Shown here piece after piece: positions 9,939 to 17,919 of a stretch of 50,960 bases of DNA (positions are counted from its first letter, which is position 1; each line of letters opens with the position of its first letter). Below the pieces are notes generated by a model. That model made no database searches and was not told where the DNA came from. It saw only the letters and a list, made by a program, of their open reading frames with translations. The stretch lies in contig JAIFKN010000134.1 of assembly GCA_020049615.1 (NCBI GenBank), forward strand, positions 1 through 50,960, written 5' to 3'. The stretch comes from a bacterium. Lineage in GTDB: Bacteria > Planctomycetota > UBA11346. A program made the position numbers and the translations under genes.

Positions 9939-11128
9939 CGATAGGTGGCGACGCCGTCCGGCGTGGTGATGGCGACTTCGCGGCCCTGCGCCCCGCCCTC
10001 GATGCGTCCGACGATGCGCGCTTCGATGCCGCAACCCTCGGCGATGCGGATGCATGCCTCGGCGCGTCCTGCCGGCACCGCCGCCTCCAGGCGCCAGCCC
10101 ATGTTGTAGGTGCCGTACATCTCGGCCCAGCCCATGCCGGTGGCCTGCTTGATCGCGGCGAACAGCGGCGGCACGGCGAAGGGGGCGTCCTTGACGTAGC
10201 GGTTGCCGGCGGCGCCGAACTTGACGATCTTCGACTGCCCGCCGCCCGAGCAGTGGATCAGCCCGTGGATGTCGTGGCGTGGCAGTTCGGCGAGGAGCGC
10301 GGCGATCAACGGCAGGTAGGTGCGGGTCGGCGAGAGCACGGCCGAGCCGACGGTGAACCGCGGATCGCCCGGCAGGGGATCGCCGACGCGATGCGGGCCG
10401 CAGTAGACCAGCTCGGGCTTGGTCTCGGGCGCGTAGGTTTCGCCGTACGTCGCGCGGTAGTCGCCTCCGAAGAGGTCGTGGCGCGCACCGGTGAGGCCGT
10501 TCGAGCCCATGCCGGCGTTGGGCGTGGTCTCCCAGGCCGCCTGGCCAATCGAGCTGAAGCCGATCAGCACATCGCCCGGGACCATGCGCGCCGCGTCGAT
10601 GACCTCGTCGCGGCGCAGGCGGGTGGCGATGGTCGAGTCGACCACGGCGGTCCGCACCAGGTCGCCGACGTCGGCGGTCTCGCCGCCGGTCATGACGCAG
10701 CGGATGCCGTGCGCGGTGAGCAGGTCGCACACCGCCTGGTAGCCGGCGACGATCTGCGCGATGACCTCGCCGGGCACGCGGCGGGCGTTGCGGCCGATGG
10801 TATTCGACACCAGGTAGGGTCCGAGGGCGCCGACGCAGGCGCAGTCGTCGAGGTTCATCACCAGGCTGTCCTGGGCGATGCCGCGCCAGGTCTCCAGCGG
10901 AAAGCCCTCCTTCCAGGCCAGGTAGGCGAGGGCGCTCTTGGTCCCGGCGCCGTCGGCGTGCAGGACGATGCAGTGGTCGGCCGAACCGGTCAGTTCGTCG
11001 GCGACCACCTTGCAGAACGCACCGGGGAACAGCCCGGCATCCTGGCGGTCGATGGCGGCGTGGACCTCGGACTTGCTGGCAGAGACCCCGCGGGCCAGGT
11101 AACGGGCATCGTGGCGCTGATCGGTCAT
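9935..11128 (-). CDS. purM: Phosphoribosylformylglycinamidine cyclo-ligase (AIR synthetase)
   Basis: Cytoplasmic enzyme of purine synthesis that closes the imidazole ring (FGAM plus ATP to AIR). The protein (397 residues from this ATG) carries GVSASKSEVHAAI, LHADGAGTKSALAYL, VMTGGETADVGDLVRT, NAGMGSNGLTGARHD and LIHCSGGGQSKI. These features match the longer Bacteroidetes-type PurM rather than the 345-residue Escherichia coli form. Family alignment favours the ATG at 11128 (TDQRHDARYLARG); an in-frame ATG at 11152 would add eight residues. The stop overlaps the phosphodiesterase start. Upstream is the divergent promoter region shared with the DtxR-type regulator. Confidence 0.93.
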   Translation of the reverse strand: MTDQRHDARYLARGVSASKSEVHAAIDRQDAGLFPGAFCKVVADELTGSADHCIVLHADGAGTKSALAYLAWKEGFPLETWRGIAQDSLVMNLDDCACVGALGPYLVSNTIGRNARRVPGEVIAQIVAGYQAVCDLLTAHGIRCVMTGGETADVGDLVRTAVVDSTIATRLRRDEVIDAARMVPGDVLIGFSSIGQAAWETTPNAGMGSNGLTGARHDLFGGDYRATYGETYAPETKPELVYCGPHRVGDPLPGDPRFTVGSAVLSPTRTYLPLIAALLAELPRHDIHGLIHCSGGGQSKIVKFGAAGNRYVKDAPFAVPPLFAAIKQATGMGWAEMYGTYNMGWRLEAAVPAGRAEACIRIAEGCGIEARIVGRIEGGAQGREVAITTPDGVATYR

Positions 11129-11205
11129 GCGGCGCCGGATGTTTGCCGTCATGCAGGGGACGCAAGGAGGGCATCCAGGCTGGCTGCAGGCCAGGCTGAA
11201 CCCGA

Positions 11206-11250
11206 TCCGGCGTAGCCGAAAATGATGCTCTTGGTTCCGGCTACGCCGGA
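11206..11250. repeat. Perfect 12-bp hairpin in purM/regulator divergent region
   Basis: TCCGGCGTAGCC (11206-11217) and GGCTACGCCGGA (11239-11250) are perfect inverted copies around a 21-base loop. There is no T-tract on either side. It lies 78 bp upstream of the purM start and about 100 bp upstream of the regulator start. It could be a dispersed palindrome or a regulatory site. Confidence 0.5.
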
Positions 11251-11352
11251 CTGGGAAACGACGGCGATGAAGCCGCGCGATCCGCAGACGGCAAACATAC
11301 TCCGGTGTCAGATGATAATGGATAACGTCAGCAACAAAAAAGGACGATTCAC

Positions 11353-12123
11353 TTGAATGAATCAGGGTGGATGCGATCGTCCGGGATGCGCGAGTCGAAC
11401 GTCAACCATCTGCTGATCAGCGCCTTGCGTCGCGATCTGCAGACCGGCTCGGGGGGACGTTCGGTGATCCCAGCGGGGGCCTTCGTCGCTGATCTGGGGT
11501 TGTCGCCAGCCTCGATCACCATGCTGATGCGTCAGGCGGCCGCCGGTGGCCTGCTGGACTATTCCGCCCGCCATGGCGCTGCGCTGACCGAGGCGGGTCA
11601 GCGTCGGGCTCTGCATCTGCTGCGACGGCATCGCATCATCGAGACCTACTTCCAGCGCGCCCTCGGCCTCGACTGGTCGGAGGTGCATGATGAGGCTATC
11701 GGCGTGGACGAGGCGATCTCCGACCGGGTGGTCGAGCGCATGGCCGAGGTGCTGGGCCATCCGACCAGCGATCCGCATGGCGATCCCATCCCCGACCGCG
11801 ACGGCGTCATGCCGTCGCGCGGGATGCGTCCGTGCTGCGCCGCCGCCCATGGACCGATGGGCGTGACCCAGGCCTGTGGACCGCTCACCCGGCTGGCCGC
11901 CGGGGCGCGGGTGCGCATCGAGCATATCGTCGGCAACGACCGCGCCTTCCTGCACCGGATCGGCCTGCATGGCCTGCACCCAGGCGCGATCCTGACGATC
12001 CGCGACCAGGATGCGATCGGCGGTACGCTCACCATCCAGGCCGATGGTGCCGGGCCCATGACCTTGGGGCAGGCGGCGGCCGAGCAGATCCACGCGACGA
12101 CGCTCGCCTCCGCGCCAGCCTGA
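11353..12123 (+). CDS. DtxR/MntR-family metal-dependent transcriptional regulator
   Basis: A 256-residue metalloregulator. The N-terminal winged helix (about 15-80) includes DLGLSPASITMLMRQAAAGGLL; the dimerisation/metal domain follows (RRALHLLRRHRIIETYF, WSEVHDEA, about 83-150), then a FeoA/SH3-like domain (about 178-250, LTRLAAGARVRIEHI to the end). It should bind iron or manganese and repress transport or storage genes. The start is TTG at 11353, supported by AAGGA eight bases upstream (11340-11344); in-frame ATGs lie six and eleven codons later. It is followed at 81 bp by an alkaline phosphatase gene in the same direction. No clear operator was recognised. Confidence 0.87.
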   Translation: MNESGWMRSSGMRESNVNHLLISALRRDLQTGSGGRSVIPAGAFVADLGLSPASITMLMRQAAAGGLLDYSARHGAALTEAGQRRALHLLRRHRIIETYFQRALGLDWSEVHDEAIGVDEAISDRVVERMAEVLGHPTSDPHGDPIPDRDGVMPSRGMRPCCAAAHGPMGVTQACGPLTRLAAGARVRIEHIVGNDRAFLHRIGLHGLHPGAILTIRDQDAIGGTLTIQADGAGPMTLGQAAAEQIHATTLASAPA

Positions 12124-12204
12124 CGCAGGCGTCGTGGTGGACACCACCGCGCCGGGCCGAGGATGCGGCCATGGCGCCAGACGCCACGCCACCCTGGAGG
12201 TCCG

Positions 12205-13392
12205 ATGCTGTCATTCGTCCGCACGCTCCCGCTGATCCTGCTCGCCGCGGCCGCTGCGGCTGCCGAGATGGGCGCCAAACCGCCAGCCGCTGCCGATCAA
12301 CCCTTCCCACCGAAGCCGGACTTCTATCAGGCGCCTGATCCTGCCTCGCCGTCACCGGTCGTGCATCCTGCCCAGGCCCGGCCGAACATCATCCTGATGA
12401 TCGGCGACGGCATGGGGGCCAACCAGGTCGCGGTCGCCCGCCGCGTCGTCGGCGGCCCGCACGCGCGCCTGCACATCGACCGCCTGCCGATCGTCGGCCT
12501 GATGCTGACCCATGCCGTCGACCGCGCCGTCACTGATTCGGCCGCCGCCGGGACCGCGCTGTCCTGCGCGGTCAAGACCCGCAATGGGATGGTGGGCATG
12601 ACGCCGGACCAGGTCAACCACCTCACCATCCTGGAAGGCCTGCGCCGACGGATGGGCTACCGCACCGGACTGGTCGCCACCTCCACCATCACCCACGCGA
12701 CCCCGGCCGCCTTCGTCGCCGAGGTCGCGGCGCGCAAGTCCGAGGAGGACATCGCGCTGCAGCTGGTCGAGGAGCAGGTCGATGTCGCCTTCGGCGGTGG
12801 GCGCGCCAACTTCCTGCCCAAGGACGGCGGCGGGAAGCGGGTCGACGGCCGCGATCTCGTCGCCCAGCTGCGCCAGGCCGGATGCGCGGTGGTGCTTGAT
12901 CTGCCAGGATTCACCGGCTTGGAATCCATGCCGGTCCTTGGCCTGTTCAGTGCCGAGAGCATGGACAGCACGGATGCGCAGCAGCCCTCCCTGGAGGCGA
13001 TGACCCGCAAGGCCCTCGGCCTGCTCGGAGCCGGCGGCAAGCCCTTCTTCCTCATGGTCGAGGGCAGCCAGATCGACTGGGCAGGCCACAACAACGATCC
13101 ATCCTACCTGGTGCGGGAGACCCTGCACTTCGATCTCGCCGTGCGCGAGGCCTGCGCTTTCGCCGCCGGCCGCACGGACACCATCGTGGTCGTAACCGCC
13201 GACCACGAGACTGGCGCCCTCTCCCCCGGCGAGGACACGATGCACTGGGGCAGCAAGGGCCACTCCGCCTCGCCGGTGCCGGTGTACGCCTGCGGAGCCG
13301 GTGCCGCCGCCTTCAGCGGCGTCATGGACAACACCGAACTGCCCAAGCGCCTGGCCGCCTTCGCCGGCTTGCACCTGCCCGAAGTGGAATGA
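12205..13392 (+). CDS. Exported alkaline phosphatase
   Basis: A 395-residue phosphomonoesterase of the PhoA-type family, with a signal peptide (MLSFVRTLPLILLAAAAAAA) indicating periplasmic or outer location. Catalytic features are present: IGDGMG (D68, metal), VTDSAAAGTAL (nucleophile S112), DWAGHNND and TADHETG (zinc ligands). It hydrolyses phosphate esters to supply phosphate. The ATG at 12205 is preceded by TGGAGG. The stop overlaps the next start (ATGA), so it is cotranslated with a methyltransferase. No phosphate-regulon box was recognised; the upstream regulator is metal-responsive, which may relate to the metal demand of this enzyme (inference). Confidence 0.92.
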   Translation: MLSFVRTLPLILLAAAAAAAEMGAKPPAAADQPFPPKPDFYQAPDPASPSPVVHPAQARPNIILMIGDGMGANQVAVARRVVGGPHARLHIDRLPIVGLMLTHAVDRAVTDSAAAGTALSCAVKTRNGMVGMTPDQVNHLTILEGLRRRMGYRTGLVATSTITHATPAAFVAEVAARKSEEDIALQLVEEQVDVAFGGGRANFLPKDGGGKRVDGRDLVAQLRQAGCAVVLDLPGFTGLESMPVLGLFSAESMDSTDAQQPSLEAMTRKALGLLGAGGKPFFLMVEGSQIDWAGHNNDPSYLVRETLHFDLAVREACAFAAGRTDTIVVVTADHETGALSPGEDTMHWGSKGHSASPVPVYACGAGAAAFSGVMDNTELPKRLAAFAGLHLPEVE

Positions 13393-14144
13393 GCGACGAC
13401 CTCGAACTCCTCCTCGATCTGCATCGTGACGCCGACCGGCTGGGGCCGGGCAGCGAGGCGATGACCCGGCGTGCCTTGGAGCTCGCGGGACTCGACGCTG
13501 CGCTGCCGCTCGAGATCGCGGACCTGGGCTGCGGCACCGGATCGTCGACCCTGGTCCTGGCGTCGGCTCTGCCCCAGGCGCGGATCACGGCGGTGGACCT
13601 GCATCCGGTCTTCCTCGACCGCCTGCGTCGTCGTGCCATCGCCGCTGGGGTCGGTGGCCGCATCGCCACCGTGGCCTGCGCGATGGATGCCATCCCGGCG
13701 CCCGTGCGGCCCTTCGATGTCATCTGGTCGGAGGGTGCGATATACAACGTCGGCTTCGTCGAGGGTCTGCGCGCCTGGCGGTCCCTGCTGCGCCCAGGCG
13801 GCCTGGTCGCGGTCAGCGAGCTCTCCTGGACCACCCGCGTGCGCCCGTCCGAGATCGCGGAGCACTGGCATCGCGAGTATCCCGGCATCGCCACTGCGGC
13901 CGAGAAGCTGGCCGCCATCGCGGCCTGCGGCTATGCTCCGCTGGGCTTCTTCCTCCTGCCACCCGACTGCTGGATGGCCTCGTATTACCAGCCGATCCTC
14001 GATCGGCTCGAGGCCTACCTCGCCCGCCACCGCCAGGACCCCCAGGCTTCCGTCCTGGCCGAGGCCGAACGGCGCGAGATCGACCTGTTCCGCCGCTTCG
14101 GTGCCTTCTACAGCTATGGGTTCTATATCGCCCGGATGGAGTGA
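13389..14144 (+). CDS. Class I SAM-dependent methyltransferase
   Basis: A 251-residue cytoplasmic methyltransferase. Motif I is IADLGCGTGSSTLVLA (about 43-58), the acidic residue of motif II lies in ITAVDLHP, and a later strand reads FDVIWSEGAIYNVGF, with LRPGGLVAVSEL (post-III). The YNVGF and EHWHREYPGI segments suggest a small-molecule methyltransferase rather than an RNA or protein enzyme, but the substrate cannot be told. It overlaps the alkaline phosphatase stop by four bases. The C-terminal third (AYLARHRQDPQASVLAEAER) is helical. Confidence 0.82.
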   Translation: MSDDLELLLDLHRDADRLGPGSEAMTRRALELAGLDAALPLEIADLGCGTGSSTLVLASALPQARITAVDLHPVFLDRLRRRAIAAGVGGRIATVACAMDAIPAPVRPFDVIWSEGAIYNVGFVEGLRAWRSLLRPGGLVAVSELSWTTRVRPSEIAEHWHREYPGIATAAEKLAAIAACGYAPLGFFLLPPDCWMASYYQPILDRLEAYLARHRQDPQASVLAEAERREIDLFRRFGAFYSYGFYIARME

Positions 14145-14204
14145 TGCGGTCCGCCTGGCTCCGGACGGGGCGGCACCAGTTGATCCCACCCATCCCCGCC
14201 CACC

Positions 14205-14981
14205 ATGCCTCCCATGCGCGCATTCCTGCGCTGGATGGTCTTCGTGATCGGCATCGCCCTCGGCGGGTTGCTGGCCACCTTCACCCTCTGGCCCGATACG
14301 GTCGAGCCGGTGATGCTGTGGCTGCGCGACGACCACGTCGGCCGGCTGACCGCCTCGGCGATGAGCGGCGTGCTGCTGTCCAGCCCGCTGGTCTGGCTGC
14401 TGCGCTGGATGCAGGCGATGCGCCGCAGCCGCGAGATCAGCTACACCACCGACAACGGCCGCATCTCGGTGAACCTGGTCGCCATCGAGGAGGCGCTGAC
14501 CCGCGCCATCGAAGGCGAAACCGAGATACGCAAGGCCCGCGTCTCGGTCTACGAGGACCGGGTGAAGCGCGGGATTGTCATCGATGCGGTGCTGACCCTG
14601 TGGGAAGTGGCCAACGTCACCGAGCGCAACCTGTTCTGCCAGCGCCTGCTGCGCCGGCGCTTCGCCGAACTGATGCCCGAGCGCAGCGACGTCTCGGTCA
14701 ACCTGGTGGTGCATCGCCTGACCGTGCGCCCGCCGAGCAAGGGCAACGTGCCGGCGCCGGTGGCAGCCGCCTCTGCCCCGCCGATCCAGGGCGAGGCCTA
14801 CGAACGCAGCCCGCTGGGCGTGGCCAAGCTGCCGACCAAGCCGGTCAAGGAACCGGAGCACCTGCCGCGTTCTTCAGAGCCGCAGGACGAGGATGACCTC
14901 TACGTCGGTCCCGCCTACCCGGTGACGCGCGATGACGAGGACGAGGCGACCGGCGTGTTCAAGGCGCCGCGGCGGTCGTGA
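14205..14981 (+). CDS. AmaP-like membrane protein (alkaline shock Asp23 anchor family)
   Basis: A 258-residue protein with two N-terminal membrane helices (about 8-30 and 46-66) and a cytoplasmic region beginning ISYTTDNGRISVNLVAIEEA, which matches the anchor protein AmaP of Asp23-family cell-envelope proteins. The segment to about residue 170 has the alternating strands of this family. After it comes a Pro/Ala/acidic tail (about 175-258) of low complexity. The function is likely structural or in envelope stress; no Asp23 gene is beside it. Start ATG 14205 or 14214, both with weak ribosome-binding sites. Its 3' end overlaps the convergent C-S lyase gene by 23 bp. Confidence 0.62.
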   Translation: MPPMRAFLRWMVFVIGIALGGLLATFTLWPDTVEPVMLWLRDDHVGRLTASAMSGVLLSSPLVWLLRWMQAMRRSREISYTTDNGRISVNLVAIEEALTRAIEGETEIRKARVSVYEDRVKRGIVIDAVLTLWEVANVTERNLFCQRLLRRRFAELMPERSDVSVNLVVHRLTVRPPSKGNVPAPVAAASAPPIQGEAYERSPLGVAKLPTKPVKEPEHLPRSSEPQDEDDLYVGPAYPVTRDDEDEATGVFKAPRRS

Positions 14982-16068
14982 GCCGGCGCAGACCCTCGGC
15001 CAGGGTCTCCTCCGGGCAGCCGTAGTTCAGCCGGACGAAACCCTCGCCGTCGAAGGGCCGGCCGTCGGACAGGCCGAGGCCACCGCGCTCGAAGGTCGCC
15101 GCCGGGTCGGGCCAGCCACGCGCCGTGCAGTCGATCCAGGTCAGGTAGGTGGCTTGTGGCAGGCGGCTGGCCAGTCCCGGTACGCCGTTCACCACGGCAT
15201 GCACCGCGTCGCGGTTGGCGCGCAGCCGCGACAGCAGCGCGTCGAGCCAGGCGTCGCCACGCGCCCACGCCGCCTCGGCCGCGATCAGGCCGAACAGGTT
15301 CGGCCAGGGCACCAGCCCGAGATCCGCCTTGCCATAGGCGCTGCGCAACGCGGCGTCGGGGATGATGACGGCGGCGCAGGAGAGGCCGGGGATGTTGAAG
15401 GTCTTGGAGGGGGCGACGACGGTGATGGTGCGGGCCGCGATCTCGGGCGACAGAGAGGCGAAGGGGATGTGGCGGCAGTCCGGCTCCAGCACCAGGTCCA
15501 TCCACGCTTCGTCGCTGACCACCTGCAGGCCATGCCGCAGGACGAAGGCGGCGAGGCGCTCGAGCTCGTCCCGCGTCCATACCCGTCCGGTGGGATTGTG
15601 CGGCGAGCATAGCCATAGCACCTTGGCCGCCGGTCCGGCGGCGCGCTCCAGCGCGTCCCAGTCGATCTCCGGCCCTGCCAGCGGCACGCGCACGCAGCGC
15701 CGGCCGGCGTGCGTCGGGGCGCGCAGGAAAGGGGGATAGATCGGGGTCAGCACCAGTCCGTCGCTGCCCGGCTCGCCGAGGATGCGCGCCGTCTGGTCCA
15801 TGGCGACGACCATGCCGGGCGCCGACACCACCCAGCCGGGATCGATGCTCCAGCCATGGCGGCGCCGCAGCCAGCCGGCCAGGGCTTCGCCGAAGGACGG
15901 CATGGTGCGGGTGTAGCCGAGGATGCCGTGGTCGAGGCGCGCACGCAGTGCGTCGAGGACGCATGCGGGCGCTGCGACATCCATGTCCGCCACCCACATC
16001 GGCAGGACGTCGCGGCCCGGCCAGCGCTCCCACTTCTCGCTGCCGGTGTTGCGGCGGTCGATTGCCAT
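14959..16068 (-). CDS. MalY/PatB-type PLP-dependent C-S lyase or aminotransferase
   Basis: A 369-residue fold-type I PLP enzyme. RNTGSEKWERW at the start and LPMWVADMDVAAP are hallmarks of the MalY/PatB (cystathionine beta-lyase) group. Further along are SPHNPTGRVW, VSDEAWMDLVL and APSKTFNIPGLSCA, with the PLP lysine K222. It probably releases thiol, pyruvate and ammonia from cystathionine or related thioethers. I favour the ATG at 16068; a GTG at 16074 would add two residues. The start codon lies in the edge of a palindromic repeat element (16067-16177), which fills the gap to the HEAT-repeat gene upstream. Its job may complement the cystathionine-synthase-like gene at 19.5 kb. Confidence 0.88.
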   Translation of the reverse strand: MAIDRRNTGSEKWERWPGRDVLPMWVADMDVAAPACVLDALRARLDHGILGYTRTMPSFGEALAGWLRRRHGWSIDPGWVVSAPGMVVAMDQTARILGEPGSDGLVLTPIYPPFLRAPTHAGRRCVRVPLAGPEIDWDALERAAGPAAKVLWLCSPHNPTGRVWTRDELERLAAFVLRHGLQVVSDEAWMDLVLEPDCRHIPFASLSPEIAARTITVVAPSKTFNIPGLSCAAVIIPDAALRSAYGKADLGLVPWPNLFGLIAAEAAWARGDAWLDALLSRLRANRDAVHAVVNGVPGLASRLPQATYLTWIDCTARGWPDPAATFERGGLGLSDGRPFDGEGFVRLNYGCPEETLAEGLRRLTTAAAP

Positions 16069-16177
16069 TGCCACGAGGGGTCAGGGGTTAGGGGTTAGGG
16101 TCGTAGTCATGGATGCGCTTTGAACCACGTGGGCATTCCGCCTAGTACGTCCCCAAACCCCTGACCCCAGGGGCAAT
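16067..16177. repeat. Telomere-like palindromic repeat element, copy 1
   Basis: This 111-bp element is bounded by ATTGCC (16067-16072) and GGCAAT (16172-16177). The left arm has GGGGTCAGGGGTTAGGGG followed by TTAGGGTCGT (16077-16104); the right arm is an inverted, shorter version, CCCCAAACCCCTGACCCC (16151-16168). G-runs on one strand could form a quadruplex. It occupies the whole space between the HEAT-repeat gene stop and the lyase start. Confidence 0.8.
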
Positions 16178-16179
16178 GA

Positions 16180-17022
16180 TCACTGGACCGGATTGGCGGT
16201 CGACCAGACGAAGCCGCGCTCGATCGCCTCCTGGCGGTGGAGCAGCGGAGCCGTGGGATCGAAGCCGAAATCCTCGCCGGTGAGCACGCGCAGGGCGTTG
16301 ACGATGTAGGCTCCGGCCACGTTGGCTTCGAGGGCCATCAGCATGTCCGGCACGGCGGCCTTGTAGTCGAGCTTGGCGATCGCTTCGGCGGCGTAGCGGC
16401 GGACCATGGGATCGGCGTCGGTGAGCGCGATCTTGAGCTTCTCGCCATGGGCCTTGTCGCCGAGTTGGCCGAGGCCGATGCAGGCGGTCTGGCGGACGAG
16501 GGATTTCTCGTGCGTCAGTCCCAGGATCAGGGCTTCCGCCGCTTCGGCGTGCGCGAGATGCCCGAGCGAGGCGAGGGCGTTCAGGCGCAGGGCGTCGTCC
16601 TCCTCCTTGGCGCGCAGCATCCAGTCGCCAGCACCGATGACGCCGATCTGGTGCAGCGCCGCGACCGCCGCCTTGCGTACCTCGGGATTCTCGGATCCGG
16701 CGAACGAGCGCAGCTGCGGCACCGGAGTCTTGTAGCCGAGCCGGCCGAGCACGGTGATGGCGGCGATCTGCTCGGCGGGCGTGCGCTTGGCCTGCAGCAC
16801 CCATGGCACCAGCACGGGGATCGACCTGGGGTCGCGCAGGTCGCCGAGGGCGCGGACGGAATCGATGCGCTGCCCTTCGCTGCCTGCAGCCAGGCCGTCG
16901 CTGAGGATGCGGAAGCGGATCTGGTATTCGACGCTGGCGGCGCGCGCCGCGGCCAGGACCTGGGCCTCCTCGATCGCGGTCAGGGCGGAGACGGCCAGCA
17001 CGAGGGCGAGGAGGCGGAGCAT
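16180..17022 (-). CDS. Exported HEAT-repeat protein
   Basis: A 280-residue protein with an apparent signal peptide (MLRLLALVLAVSALTA) followed by about six HEAT-like helical repeats, seen as recurring units such as SVRALGDLRDPRSIPVL, AAVAALHQIGVIG, LNALASLGHLAHAEAAEALI, TACIGLGQLGDKAHGEKL and YAAEAIAKLDYKAAVPDML. Such repeats make curved scaffolds for protein binding. Function unknown; PBS-lyase-type HEAT proteins of this size are common in Planctomycetota. The gene lies downstream of rplM beyond a terminator, and its stop abuts repeat element copy 1. Confidence 0.8.
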   Translation of the reverse strand: MLRLLALVLAVSALTAIEEAQVLAAARAASVEYQIRFRILSDGLAAGSEGQRIDSVRALGDLRDPRSIPVLVPWVLQAKRTPAEQIAAITVLGRLGYKTPVPQLRSFAGSENPEVRKAAVAALHQIGVIGAGDWMLRAKEEDDALRLNALASLGHLAHAEAAEALILGLTHEKSLVRQTACIGLGQLGDKAHGEKLKIALTDADPMVRRYAAEAIAKLDYKAAVPDMLMALEANVAGAYIVNALRVLTGEDFGFDPTAPLLHRQEAIERGFVWSTANPVQ

Positions 17023-17128
17023 GGGCGCAGGCTAGGCGCCAATCCGGCTCAGGCGACCGCTTGGATATGCCGACTGGCCCCGCGTGTGCAACGCCGACAG
17101 GACCATGCCGGAGCGAGGCAGGGCCCGG

Positions 17129-17167
17129 AAAAACGAAACCGCACGGACACATGCGTGCCCGTGCGGT
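17129..17167 (-). terminator. Intrinsic terminator after rplM
   Basis: Read leftwards, ACCGCACGG (17167-17159) pairs with CCGTGCGGT (17146-17138) around a 12-base loop and is followed by TTTCGTTTTT. The nine-base GC-rich stem and T-run make a classical rho-independent terminator 35 bp past the rplM stop. Confidence 0.85.
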
Positions 17168-17201
17168 GGTTGGGAAGCGGCGGGTTCCGGCCGCGACCGG
17201 T

Positions 17202-17630
17202 TCAGGGCAGCTTGGCGGGCTTGGCGCCCACGTGCGGGTGGGTCGCACCCTTGTAGACCTTCAGCCGCTTGATCATCGCCTTGCCCTGCACCGTCTTGGG
17301 CAGCATGCGCTTGACCGCGAGCTCGATCACGCGCTCGGGGTGCTTCTCCTTCAGCTTGCCCAGGGGCAGGAGGGTCAGGCCGCCGAAGTAGCCGCTGTGG
17401 AAGCGGTAGATGTGGGTCTCGAGCTTGTTGCCGGTCACTTCGACCGCATCGCACTCGGTGACGACGACGAAGTCGCCGTTGTCGACGTGCGGGGTCCAAT
17501 CGGCCTTGTTGCGGCCCATCAGCGCGGTGGCGACGCGCGTGGCGAGGCGGCCCAGGACCTGGCCCTTGGCGCTGGTCTGGTACCAGCTGCGCTGGATCTT
17601 GGAGGGGTGGGTGAAGGTGGTCTGGTGCAT
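17202..17630 (-). CDS. rplM: 50S ribosomal protein L13
   Basis: A 142-residue L13, an early-assembly protein of the large subunit. The family signature region GKAMIKRLKVYKGATHPHVG is near the C-terminus, and WYQTSAKGQVLGRLATRVAT and GDFVVVTECDAVEVTGNK are typical N-terminal blocks. In most bacteria rpsI (S9) follows rplM; here a terminator and a HEAT-repeat gene follow instead. It lies 21 bp downstream of the rpoZ-like gene and is presumably cotranscribed with it. Confidence 0.97.
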   Translation of the reverse strand: MHQTTFTHPSKIQRSWYQTSAKGQVLGRLATRVATALMGRNKADWTPHVDNGDFVVVTECDAVEVTGNKLETHIYRFHSGYFGGLTLLPLGKLKEKHPERVIELAVKRMLPKTVQGKAMIKRLKVYKGATHPHVGAKPAKLP

Positions 17631-17651
17631 GGCTCGTTCCGCTCGCGTCGC

Positions 17652-17855
17652 TTAATTCTTGATCTTCAGGAGATCGGCTTCGATCTCCGCGACGATCAGG
17701 TCGATCTTGTCGAAGTTCTTCTCGTTCGGGGGCTGGACCATCGGGGGAGCCCCGTTGTTCAGCTCCTTGAGGCGCCGGTTGATGATGGTCACGAAGTTGT
17801 AGTAGCCCCCGACCTTGGCGATCGCTTCGGCATACTGCGTGTTGACCAACGTCAT
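17652..17855 (-). CDS. rpoZ: RNA polymerase omega subunit (RpoZ-like)
   Basis: A 67-residue protein with the omega pattern: a short N-terminal helix (AEAIAKVGGYYNFVTIINRR), the LKELNNGAPPMV segment matching the RARQL-GAPPLV block of omega, and a C-terminal DLIVAEIEADLLKI helix. Omega helps assemble RNA polymerase. The ATG at 17855 is chosen because the frame further upstream (GTG at 17912) encodes only a Pro/Arg-rich run. Coupling to rplM is plausible from the 21-bp gap. The identification rests on pattern only; homologues in Planctomycetota are divergent. Confidence 0.65.
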   Translation of the reverse strand: MTLVNTQYAEAIAKVGGYYNFVTIINRRLKELNNGAPPMVQPPNEKNFDKIDLIVAEIEADLLKIKN

Positions 17856-17919
17856 GGGCGGCGGCTCCGTGGGAGGGCGGAAGGATAGTGGGGGAGGGGG
17901 CCGCGTCAACACAGCATCG

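Noticed and set aside
8583..11174. A single 863-residue protein covering the phosphodiesterase and the purM region
   Set aside because: Its first 410 or so residues are an out-of-frame, Arg-rich reading of purM; the true phosphodiesterase begins at ATG 9938.
11206..11250. Hairpin as the purM transcription terminator
   Set aside because: It lies upstream of purM, not downstream, and has no T-tract.
12134..12147. GTGGTG-GA-CACCAC inverted repeat after the metalloregulator gene
   Set aside because: Six-base stem with a two-base loop and no T-run; too weak to call a terminator.
17652..17912. Longer 86-residue start (GTG) for the omega-like gene
   Set aside because: The added 19 residues are Pro/Arg-rich and not like omega; the ATG at 17855 fits better.
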